Shown piece after piece: positions 1-7,034 of a stretch of 10,521 nucleotides of DNA. The notes below the pieces were generated by a model. It worked only from the letters and a program-made list of their open reading frames with translations, was not told where the DNA came from and made no database searches. Every line of letters starts with the position of its first letter. Within the stretch, counting starts at the first letter, position 1. Origin of the DNA: Tolypocladium sp. Sup5 PDA-1 (Eukaryota > Ascomycota > Sordariomycetes > Hypocreales > Ophiocordycipitaceae); the NCBI GenBank assembly GCA_000750105.3, contig JPHH03000160.1, forward strand, positions 1 through 10,521, read 5' to 3'. The translations under genes and the position numbers were made by a program.

Positions 1-136
1 ATAGCTTGTAACCCCTATCCATGAGTCATCAATGTAACATTGCTGCCAAAGGAGGTTTCCGAGTCGGCCGGATCTCCCGGGTCGGCCGGTCCGGCCGGGT
101 CTCCCGGGCCTGCCTCGTCAACCGGTCTATCCGACA
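1..136 (+). mobile_element. 3' part of an LTR inserted in the reductase gene
   Basis: This segment ends in CTATCCGACA and matches the 3' ends of the two longer solo LTRs further right (plus strand to 2134, inverted from 1306). Shared blocks are the GAGTCATCAAT motif, a GCTGCC/GGCTTCC stretch and the terminal CCGACA. Its 5' end lies left of the window, so it may be a solo LTR or the end of a complete element. The host gene resumes at 137. If the family's 5-bp duplication rule holds, GCATG (137-141) should also flank the unseen end. It carries a GC-rich insert (about 62-118) absent from the other copies. Confidence 0.75.
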
Positions 137-380
137 GCATGACGGCGTCGAAGCCTGTGTTTGATTGAAGGCACTCATCGAATGCTCCAACGGCGGTAAA
201 GTCTGGGATGATGCAGACGGAGATTTGGGCTCCAGTAGTACTGTCGTAGCGTGCGAGTACTCGGTCGCCCTTCTCTTTGGTGCGAACTGTGATTGATACC
301 GAATGCCCTTTGCTCAGGAGGTCGTCAAGAATGTGGCTGGCAATGAAGCCATTGCCACCCGTGAGGAGGACGCGAACCAT
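15..380 (-). pseudogene. Truncated extended SDR (Gre2/dihydroflavonol-reductase-like), C-terminus replaced by LTR sequence
   Basis: Seen: an ATG at 380 opens a 121-residue frame starting MVRVLLTGGNGFIASH, with the dinucleotide-binding TGGxGFIA motif at residues 7-14, a VRT segment at 32-34 where NADP-preferring members carry an arginine, and a PDF motif at 59-61. The family is normally about 330-350 residues; the YxxxK catalytic part and substrate domain are missing. After residue 81 (FDAVM, where relatives read FDAVIHTASP-like sequence) the frame enters an inserted LTR and adds about 40 foreign residues with a Pro/Gly/Asp repeat. A GTG 12 nt upstream is in frame, but the ATG has A at -3 and is the eukaryotic choice. 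Known: these enzymes reduce aldehydes or ketones with NAD(P)H. Inference: a dead gene, since catalysis needs the missing part. Confidence 0.8.
65..108. repeat. GC-rich 17-bp direct repeat, 27-nt period
   Basis: CGGCCGG(A/G)TCTCCCGGG occurs at 65-81 and 92-108 with one mismatch. The 27-nt offset equals nine codons, so in the minus-strand frame it encodes a GDPA-containing repeat in the chimeric tail of the truncated reductase. The segment is absent from the other LTR copies. Confidence 0.7.
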
Positions 381-455
381 TTTTGCTGACACAATGATCT
401 AGTTTGACTCTCAGAGCGAGTTCTCATCAAACCTTGGAACAGGGTGTTCATCATT

Positions 456-465
456 TATATAAATA
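456..465 (-). promoter_or_regulatory. Probable TATA box of the truncated reductase gene
   Basis: The minus strand reads TATTTATATA, about 76-85 nt upstream of the ATG at 380. This is a plausible spacing for a fungal core promoter with a short 5' UTR. It is assigned from sequence and position only. Confidence 0.45.
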
Positions 466-1015
466 CACGTCGAGGTGTCACTGAAGACGCCAGTGTCATC
501 ACTGCATAATCGTGAATGAGGATTGCTGTTGATATGACCAATCAGAGCTCGATATACAGACTTCTGCGGATGCTCGTATTGCACTCGGTTGAGGACGGGG
601 GAACGGCGCCCGATAGGCCCCTCCCGAATACACCGCAGGCATCTTCGTCCCTGTCTAGAATGAGAAATCTCGCCGGGCGTACAGAGCGCGCCCGCGGAGC
701 GAAGCTTGACCAATTGGCGGCATTTTCTTGACTCAGGTTGGAGGGTTGATCGTAAATACCTGAACACCCACACGAGACACAACTGCGACCGCCAATCCCG
801 CTGCAAGAGATGCAACAATACCGACCATGACTAAGGTACCTGCACCGCTCCGGAACAATGTGACAACTGCCTCGGCCCACACTCCGCACGGCGCCCTACA
901 CCTCCTGACTAAAGATCAAAGATCACTCATTCGATAAATAGCAGCGAAGCTCTTCCGCCAGCATAAACCTGAGTCGCAACTACATTCGAGCCCCCGAGCG
1001 CCCAGCTCTGTGCCT

Positions 1016-1248
1016 AAAATTGTCGCGTTATGCGGTTCCTTTTTGTATTGAATTCCAATTTATTGATGAAACACTCTGCTCCCCTTCCTTCTGGTGAGGT
1101 ATTTCCTCCCTTTTAGTATCCGTGGCCTCTGTTGCCCCCCCTTATCCTAGCCGAGCCTTTCCGGCTTGGCCCCCTTAGTCTTGCCGAAATCCGTTTCTTC
1201 CTCGACCAACAGCTGCTGCCTAAGTCATCTATTCTATGCAACAAAAAT
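1016..1248 (+). mobile_element. Solo LTR A (223 bp) with AAAAT target-site duplication
   Basis: The LTR spans 1021-1243, starts TGTCGCGTTATGCGGTTCC and ends CTATGCAACA, giving the TG...CA ends of an LTR. AAAAT flanks it at 1016-1020 and 1244-1248. Its start and its GAATTCCAAT and GTTGCC blocks align with LTR B. It is shorter than the related copies because part of the middle is missing or very diverged. No internal coding region is attached, so it is a solo LTR left by recombination between the two LTRs of an element. Confidence 0.75.
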
Positions 1249-1300
1249 ATTATCGCCGTGCATCAGAGAGGTCACGACTGTCAACGCCAATTAAGGCCAA

Positions 1301-1685
1301 GGAGGTGTCGGATAGACCGGTTGACTCGGCAGCCCCTTGGGCAGCCACATTACATTGATGACTCGGATGTCTGTATTCAGAGACGGTGGCTAGAGACATT
1401 CTTCCTTAGAAGAATGAAGCCTCGTTGGATTGATGACTCGAGGTCAATAGGGGCTGCTAGGGGCCGCTAGGGGCTACAATTGAAGTCAGACGCCACTAAC
1501 ACACACACACAGCCAACGCTGGATAGGGGCAACAGCTGGATAGGGGTCACGGGGACTACAGCTGCAAGGATAAAGGGAATCCCTTTTCCAGGCTCCCTGG
1601 GCAGCTAAGAAAGAGAGTCATATACACACATATCAATTGATCACACATTCATTGGGATTCGGGCCACGCTCATAGCGATAGGAGG
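1301..1685 (-). mobile_element. Solo LTR B' (375 bp, inverted) with GGAGG target-site duplication
   Basis: The LTR occupies 1306-1680 in reverse orientation. Read on the minus strand it runs from TATCGCTATGAGCG to CTATCCGACA. GGAGG flanks it at 1301-1305 and 1681-1685. It aligns along nearly its full length, inverted, with LTR B: the AGGGATTCC, CAGCGTTGG and CGAGTCATCAAT blocks occur in the same order. The first dinucleotide is TA instead of TG, as one G-to-A change would give. It contains a short (AC)n tract near 1500 and several TAGGGG-type subrepeats. Confidence 0.85.
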
Positions 1686-1736
1686 GCCAAGGCCTCGTAC
1701 AACCTCAAGCTTGCGTCTCAAGCGTAGTTACAATAT

Positions 1737-2139
1737 GAAACTGTTGCGTTATGCGGTTCCAAATCATCGAGCAGAAAATAGGGGTAAATTTAGGGGTCAA
1801 ACTCATCGGTCAAATATAGCGATAGAATTCCAATGCTTGAGCAATTGATGCATCTCTTGCTTCTCCTTGTCTGATCTAAAAGAGCGTGGAACAGGGATTC
1901 CTTTTATCTTATGCCGTTGTGGCCTGTGTTGCCAATCTAGCGTTGGAGGCATTATTTAGAGGCGTTAGACTTCGCAATTGATGCCTTTGCAACCCTAATT
2001 GTGCCTCGAGTCATCAATACAACGAGGCTTCATTCATCAAAGGAATAAATCCAGGAGGCTTGATACCTGAATGCACACACCGAGTCATCAATGCGATATG
2101 GCTTCCCAAGGGCTTGCAACCGCTTTATCCGACAGAAAC
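1737..2139 (+). mobile_element. Solo LTR B (393 bp) with GAAAC target-site duplication
   Basis: The LTR spans 1742-2134, starts TGTTGCGTTATGCGGTTCC and ends TTATCCGACA. GAAAC flanks it at 1737-1741 and 2135-2139. It is the longest copy in the window and serves as reference for the family. Two copies of CGAGTCATCAAT lie at 2007-2018 and 2081-2092. No coding region is attached. Confidence 0.88.
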
Positions 2140-2229
2140 ACTTACCTTTAGCATCCAACTAGTGCAAAGGGGTAAGACCAAACCGATAACGATCCCAGAA
2201 GGCCATATCTCATCATTTTCTTCCGCCTA

Positions 2230-3260
2230 GCAAGGTCGAGAGACATCGATGTATGGAGTTCTGTACTGGAGTTTAAGCTCGGCCGACCGTTAGCAGGTTC
2301 CTGTCCTTAGCGGCTGTAACTCCGACGTTTCTAGAATCGAAGGAGTCCGCGGAAGCAAAGTTAGTATTGATAATTCTGCCGCCTATACTACGATATGTAG
2401 AGACCCGCGCCCTTGCAGTCGAAGAGGAATCCCCTGCCACCGCCCCACCGCGGCCCGCCCCCGCCATTCGCTATCCTGTGCGCCACATCCACCACCCCCA
2501 ATCACCACCCCTGCGTTGTGATGGACGCAACGGCGTTTTAGATAGCAAGCACAAAGTATGAAAGGTTCGATTAGAAGAGAATGAGAAAAGGCAAAACGCA
2601 GACCCTTGGTCTTGGGGTTGCGTTAGGTCAAGGAACAAAGATTTCGAACAAAAGATAGAACAATCGTAAGGCCGCAACAGCCACAAGCGAGCGTCAGCAA
2701 AGGCTAAACAACGAGGCAGTCAGCCTTAATCGGACATCGAAATGATAGCAAAATAAAAGGTAATTGAGGTTGAACGCCGATCTCTGCTTAAGAAACGAGT
2801 GTGTCTTGTTAAAGTTTAAGAAAATCAGATACGACGTCGTGGGCGGAACGGAAATTGGGGGCACAAAATTAGCGGCACGAAAGCCGTCACTCAATCCTTT
2901 CTTTGTAGGGAGTGGCGCAGACAGGCTACTACATTCCGGCCTGGTGATTAACTCGGGTAGCGGGCGAACAGGGATCGGAGTAGCTTTACTTTTCCTGGCT
3001 TAACAAGCACCAGTTATACTCTCTCATAGTTGGAAAAAAAAAGCTCCGACTCGAATGAGCATACGGATACCTGTCGGTTTGGCGACATGGCCTGACGCTG
3101 AGCATGGGGCAAGGAGTCACGGACAAGTTCCGCTGACGGCGCTGTCTACTCGTACTAGAATAGTCGTTAGCTCAAGTGGGATGACTTGGGACGAGGGTGT
3201 GAAAGTGGTTTTGCAACTATAGACCGTTCGTGTGTAGCCGACGCTGTTTAGAGGGCTCGA
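2230..3260. other. About 1 kb without a recognisable gene
   Basis: Base composition is ordinary and there is no RIP-type TA enrichment. Open frames are short (64-79 codons), overlap on both strands and contain no motif, signal peptide or intron pattern that I recognise. A C-rich stretch lies at about 2436-2512. I see no tRNA-like fold or further LTR copy. Confidence 0.5.
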
Positions 3261-3266
3261 GGAAGG

Positions 3267-3274
3267 CATAAAAA
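3267..3274 (+). promoter_or_regulatory. TATA-like element of the small secreted protein gene
   Basis: CATAAAAA lies about 119 nt upstream of the ATG at 3388. It is followed by a pyrimidine- and CA-rich leader (CCCCCTCAAGCC...) typical of fungal 5' UTRs. The next gene has a TATA box at a similar distance. Confidence 0.4.
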
Positions 3275-3387
3275 GTTCAGTCGTCCCCCTCAAGCCTACA
3301 CACTTCCCAACGCCTTTCAAGAAAGACTCATTGCCAACAAGCCTATTCCAACTATTGGGTGGTTTTCTTGAGATACAAGACTATAAA

Positions 3388-3787
3388 ATGAGATTTTTCA
3401 CTGGAATTGTCTCATTGGCCATGGCGGCTTCAGTCTCCGCGACTCCCCTTAACGTTGCCGATGGCGTCGACCCAAGAGGTGATAGCGGGTGCTTCCCATT
3501 GTTCGTAGCGATATATGGATCTGGAATGTACCTTTTATGCTAATGCTGTACTTAGTGCGGATCCGCACTGCTGTATTGGCTACACGGTGTGCCAGTGTGC
3601 TAATGGTAAGTAGGAAATAGATGGCCTGCATTCGATACAAGCGGTGTACTAACGAGCTACATGAACAGGCTGGTTCTATCCATGGAACGATCAGGCGAAC
3701 GTCTGCCAGCCGCCTTGGGGCATCCTTGCAAAAAGCGAAAGTGGCCTTGGCGGTTTTTTGTTGCCATTGATTGATGAGTGGATCTAA
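3388..3787 (+). CDS. Small secreted cysteine-containing protein, three exons
   Basis: I do not recognise the family. The proposed model is exons 3388-3488, 3556-3605 and 3669-3787, giving 89 residues. Exon 1 encodes a signal peptide (MRFFTGIVSLAMAASVSA, cleavage near residue 18). The mature part has Cys at 39, 40, 46, 48 and 63 and the aromatic block GWFYPWN. Intron 2 (3606-3668) is well supported: GTAAGT donor, TACTAAC branch site at 3647-3653, CAG acceptor. Intron 1 (3489-3555) is weaker: its donor is GTGCTT, though it has a GCTAATG branch-like site and a TTAG acceptor and is the pairing I found that joins the signal peptide in frame to the Cys-rich exon. Without it the frame ends at 3543. 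Five cysteines is an odd number for a disulphide-bonded secreted protein, so the 3' end or intron 1 may be misplaced, or the gene may be damaged. Confidence 0.55.
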
Positions 3788-4464
3788 AGGTAATGGCTGT
3801 AAATGACATCGAGTAGCCATAAATGTGTTACCTGTCTGCCTCAATGAGCCTAGCCAACGTGAAGTCTGTGAGGCAAAGGTTTAGCACTTGCAAAGTTCCA
3901 AAGGGAAACCGCTGTCCTAGTGTGGATTTTTTGGCAACCGTGTGGGCGTAACCAGAGACCAGTTTCATTATACTCCAAGCTTATGAATGGGTTAGCTGAT
4001 GTGACGTGTGACCACTATGTACGTGATTGCAACCCTGATTTAGCGTAGGCACGGCTGAAATTCATGATGTGTGATGACGGATCCTGCTCCACCAGACTTG
4101 TTATGCAGTTGGTCGGACAAAGTCTATGATGTTCTAATAGTCTGATAACGTCTGCAAGCGTAGTATGGGTCACCCTGGCTGTCCACGATTCTGGTGAGAG
4201 AGTGTGGGGGGGGGTTTACCAGGCCCTTTTGAACTAAGCGTCGGATTAGTTTGGTCCCAGTGGTTGCTTCAGTATGCAACTCTGGGTCGAGCAACAAGGG
4301 GGCCAAGGACCAAAGTGCATTAGAGGCTGTGGAAGATCGTTCGCATCGCCGAGGTCGTTCGCTACAACCTGGGTCCGGAATGCTGGACCTATGCCTCTAT
4401 GAGCCTCCGCTCCCTTTCATGTGAGTAACCTGGGGGTTGCCAGCCTTTTAGCGAGAGTTGCAAA
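3788..4464. other. Intergenic region between the two secreted-protein genes
   Basis: No gene is supported here. A 60-codon frame on the minus strand (4124-4306) has no start context, motif or splice pattern that I recognise. A run of nine G lies at 4206-4214. The right part probably contains the promoter of the CVNH gene. Confidence 0.5.
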
Positions 4465-4470
4465 TATAAA
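4465..4470 (+). promoter_or_regulatory. TATA box of the CVNH gene
   Basis: TATAAA within AAATATAAAAGACC lies 108 nt upstream of the A of the ATG at 4578. The leader between them is rich in C and T (CTTCGCTTCTCACCACCTTC), as is usual for expressed fungal genes. Confidence 0.6.
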
Positions 4471-4577
4471 AGACCTCAACAAGAGACATCTGGTGCCTAA
4501 ACCTCACGCCCGTATATCGATATCGCTTCGCTTCTCACCACCTTCTGAAAGAAACGTTTAGTCTTCAAGTCCTCGAT

Positions 4578-5177
4578 ATGAAGGTTTTGCAATCACCTAT
4601 TGGGATTGTATCCCTGGCGCTGGCATGTAGCGTTTCAGCGATTCCAGTCGGCCACCCTTCCGAGACACCAACTCAGAGACTGCCCCAATCACTTGAACGC
4701 CGAGATCAATTTACCGCCACCTGCCCATCGTATTGGCTGAACACCCCGTACAAGAGCCTCTTACAGGCGAGGTGTCACAAGTTAAAAGGGGACCTCAACC
4801 TGTCAACCCTCTCTCTCCCGAATTGCCTTGCTAATATCGGTGGCCACCTTGTGGGTGCCAAGAAGTAAGTGATACCTCAGAAATCGAACTATGCGATGCG
4901 ATATAGAAATCCGCCAATGGCTCCAATGTCTGCAGAGGCTCATATAACGAGTCATGCGACTTCTACTCCTGCCAGCTTGAGAACGGGGCCACCATTCGCT
5001 ATAACAGCAAAGATGATGGCGGTAATTGGGTACCGACTTGGTTAGATCTTAGTAAGTGATATTAGATGTAGTTGGAGGCTAGCATGTCTACCTATCGCTA
5101 ACAAGCTTCTTTTTGCAGACTCTATGGTCAACAACTCAGACGGAGTGCTGTCATGCTACGGTACCAACGGTTGGTAG
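4578..5177 (+). CDS. Secreted cyanovirin-N (CVNH) domain protein
   Basis: The model is exons 4578-4864, 4936-5051 and 5119-5177, giving 153 residues. Intron 1 (4865-4935) has GTAAGT and TGCAG. Intron 2 (5052-5118) has GTAAGT, GCTAACA at 5095-5101 and TTTTGCAG. All phases agree. Residues 1-21 form a signal peptide, and ERR at 40-42 is a Kex2-type dibasic site that would release a mature protein of about 111 residues, close to the size of cyanovirin-N. The CVNH pattern appears as two tandem halves: first LLQARC (61-66), LPNCLANIGGHLV (80-92); then SCDFYSCQLENGATI (102-116), TWLDLNSMVNNSDGVLSC (130-147). Mature cysteines are 49, 66, 83, 103, 108 and 147. Known: CVNH proteins are small lectin-like folds, several of which bind high-mannose glycans. 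Inference: an extracellular glycan-binding protein; its ligand is unknown. The second half lacks the usual Cys of the LxAxC strand. Confidence 0.85.
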
Positions 5178-6190
5178 CGTACAATCATGTGCCGAATCAA
5201 GTTGAGATGGATTTCGATAGAGTTTACAACGCTGCCATAGACGACAATGTGATCAAATATAAGACTCTTCACATACAAGGAATTGGAGCTCGTGTCCAGT
5301 TTTTCTAGCACCTCTGCACATATATGTCGCAACGAGGTTGGATACACTCTCGATACTCCCGAGTCTTGAGACAGACTGTGAAGCCAAAGCGTAGCCATAA
5401 CTATAATTTCTCACAACAAAATGTTGCACCTAGTGAGGAGTGAAGATATAATTTTCCCGACTTGTATTGCTAGTCTTGCTGCTTTAGATCGCGACGGGAG
5501 ACAGTGACAATGCAGCGTGGATCAGACACTCTTGCATTTCATGACGTGCTATACCGAAATATGAAATGCACCCCAAAACTTGGCATGGCGCGATGAATCC
5601 ATGGAACTTTGCTTTCGGCTTTGTCAAGTATCGCATCATCTCTGCAATAACACCGATGTCGTTCTGATAGGGTCATGAGGAGCTGTAACTGCAGTAGCCG
5701 AGGCAACGTAACCGCCGCCAACGATATCTCAACCTGCCTAATGTAGAGTATGAGTCACCTGGATCCTTTGATTGCAGTCACGCTACTGTTATTCTGCAGC
5801 CAACAGAAGTCAGACCACATGGGTGACTCACACCAGAGGAGGCTAATATGAGCCTCAAAACCGCTACCCGTTGGTTAACCACAACCCTCTTGCTTGGCGT
5901 GATATGAATAGATCCGCCAAGGGCCGGACTCTATGCGCACGCCGCGGGTCGATTGCTACGGTTAAGTTTATGAGGGATTAAGCAGGGGCTTCCCCCAACA
6001 TCTCGTTCTTGTGCAGCTGCCAACCTGTTTATGGACGTTGCAGGTGACTTACGACACGGTGATGCTGGGCGGCACACTATATGATAGCGTTGAAGACGTA
6101 CGTTTTAAACCCTGCGACCATTACAGTAGGAGCCTATTTGTTAAATACGTATTATACCCGTATCAACTACAGCTCTCAATTTGATTGTTC
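5178..6190. other. About 1 kb without a gene, including the protease promoter
   Basis: Open frames here (5156-5398 and 5539-5721, both minus strand) overlap the CVNH gene end or show no motif. Composition is normal and no LTR copy is visible. The right part should hold the promoter of the protease gene starting at 6198, including the TGASTCA pair listed separately and a weak CTATATGA at 6078-6085. Confidence 0.5.
5751..5830. promoter_or_regulatory. Inverted pair of Gcn4/CPC1 (AP-1)-type sites
   Basis: TGAGTCACC at 5751-5759 and GGTGACTCA at 5822-5830 are exact reverse complements. Each contains a full TGASTCA heptamer, the known target of Gcn4/CPC1-type bZIP factors. They lie about 370-450 nt upstream of the protease ATG. 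Regulation by them is inference only. Confidence 0.4.
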
Positions 6191-6197
6191 GAAAAAG

Positions 6198-7034
6198 ATG
6201 CTTCCCTCACTATTCTGCGCGTTGCTTGCTTCTGCCGCTTTGGCTGTCATAGCGCCTGCTATGGACGTAAAGGCTGCCCACTCTACTATCCCTGGCACGT
6301 TTATCTTTGAGCTCGAAGAAGGGTACGTGAGTACAATGACGGAAACTGACGCCCCTAACCCTAGGGCGGGGGAAAATTTCACGCTGACCGGTGGCTAAAT
6401 CGGAGCGTCCATAGGAGTTAAACACCTTCCACAGCGCTATCTAGAAGGAAGGCATTATTTAGATAAAATTCAACAATAAGCTCTTTAAGGGTATTTTAGT
6501 TCGATTTAATAATAGTTAAAAGCCTTACGATATAGCCGTGAGAATTGCTTCTTCGCCTAGAGTTAAAAATATATAGCCTATTAAGCTTTACAGCATAGCG
6601 AAACCTAAAGTTAAGTAGGTTAGCTCGAATGCAATAGGAAAGTTTCATAGCACGGCTCCTTATACTAACGGGATCAGAGATACGTTCTCTCCTTACGTTA
6701 TAATAGAAGTTAATAAACTATACGCAGAGGGTATTACTAGTAAGGGTACTAAGATCGTGATTATTAACTCTAGTATAAGTAGAACTTCCTTGCATTTCTC
6801 GCGTGGCTAGATTAGTAAGCTAATATAGTCTAGATCGACTATAAGTACCCTTTACTTAGCGGCTATTTTAGAAAAGGGTGCTTAGTTTCCTTTAGATATA
6901 ATCTAGTTAGTAATAAATATAATACAAAAAATTCACCTTAGCCTAACGAAGATCTAATAGATTACGTTAGTTATGGTTCTTATATCGCTAAGATCGTGGC
7001 CGCCTAGCCTAATATACTTAGTTTTAGTAGTATT
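6198..7034 (+). pseudogene. Subtilisin-type (S8) secreted protease, RIP-degraded and cut by an LTR element
   Basis: Exon 1 (6198-6326) encodes a signal peptide followed by IPGTFIFELEEGY, the start of an inhibitor I9 propeptide. Intron 1 is 6327-6414 (GTGAGT donor, GCTGAC branch-like site, TAG acceptor). Exon 2 (6415-6774) continues the propeptide (LFKGILVRFNN, then VKNI-stop-PIKLYS, where relatives have Trp), followed by SPYVIIEVNKLYAEGIT and KIVIINSS, the catalytic-Asp strand with Asp changed to Asn. Intron 2 (6775-6833) has the donor GTAAGT mutated to ATAAGT. Exon 3 (6834-7034) has IDYKYP, then YVSYGSYIAKIVAA, which corresponds to the GHGTHVAGI-type catalytic-His motif with His changed to Tyr. 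In-frame stops lie at 6442, 6460, 6517, 6574, 6616, 6939 and 7005. The 5' LTR at 7035 then interrupts the frame; the Ser-containing half is outside the window or lost. The pattern resembles the fungal minor extracellular protease (Vpr-like) group. Confidence 0.85.

Larger units (their letters stand above)
664..2229 (+). pseudogene. Relic retroelement ORF with CCHC zinc knuckle, split by three solo LTRs
   Basis: Seen: in the frame of codon 784 the sequence has C-x2-C-x4-H-x4-C (codons 802, 811, 826, 841), followed by C-x2-C-x3-H (859, 868, 880). Stops at 832, 910, 964, 970, 1015 and 1725 are TAA, TGA or TAG and can each be explained by one C-to-T change in CAA, CGA or CAG. When the three solo LTRs and one copy of each target duplication are subtracted, the pieces 664-1020, 1249-1305, 1686-1741 and 2140-2229 join in the same frame. 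Known: a CCHC knuckle followed by a second CxxCxxxH is typical of gag-like ORF1 proteins of fungal non-LTR elements and of some LTR gags. Inference: an old retroelement fragment that served as landing site. No reverse transcriptase is recognisable, and the borders are uncertain. Confidence 0.5.

Noticed and set aside
411..889. Overlapping open frames on both strands (411-818 minus, 516-731 plus, 542-889 minus)
   Set aside because: None has a known motif. They overlap the promoter side of the reductase and the zinc-knuckle relic, which explains the sequence better in another plus-strand frame.
1132..1470. 112-codon plus-strand frame
   Set aside because: It crosses the end of solo LTR A, the spacer and the inverted solo LTR B', so it is an accidental frame through mobile DNA.
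1306..2134. A single foldback transposon or MITE with long inverted repeats
   Set aside because: The two arms match in inverted orientation, but each has its own TG...CA-type ends and its own different 5-bp duplication, so they are two separate LTR insertions.
2273..3003. Several 64-79 codon frames on both strands
   Set aside because: No signal peptide, domain, splice sites or start context; mutual overlap on opposite strands suggests chance.
3117..3320. 67-codon minus-strand frame
   Set aside because: It lies in the promoter and leader of the secreted-protein gene and has no recognisable content.
3449..3844. 131-codon minus-strand frame
   Set aside because: It is antisense to the three-exon secreted-protein gene, whose canonical second intron and Cys-rich exons are the better explanation.
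4865..4906. Alternative 42-nt first intron of the CVNH gene ending at GATATAG
   Set aside because: It joins the exons in the wrong frame; the acceptor at 4935 keeps the CVNH frame open.
5156..5721. Minus-strand frames 5156-5398 and 5539-5721
   Set aside because: No domain or splice pattern; the first overlaps the 3' end of the CVNH gene.
6081..6197. Upstream extension of the protease exon-1 frame
   Set aside because: The frame is open, but the signal peptide begins at the ATG at 6198; the extra 39 residues would precede it and look like 5' UTR.
6176..6425. Minus-strand frames opposite the protease 5' end
   Set aside because: They are shadows of exon 1 and intron 1 of the protease, which has a signal peptide and propeptide on the plus strand.
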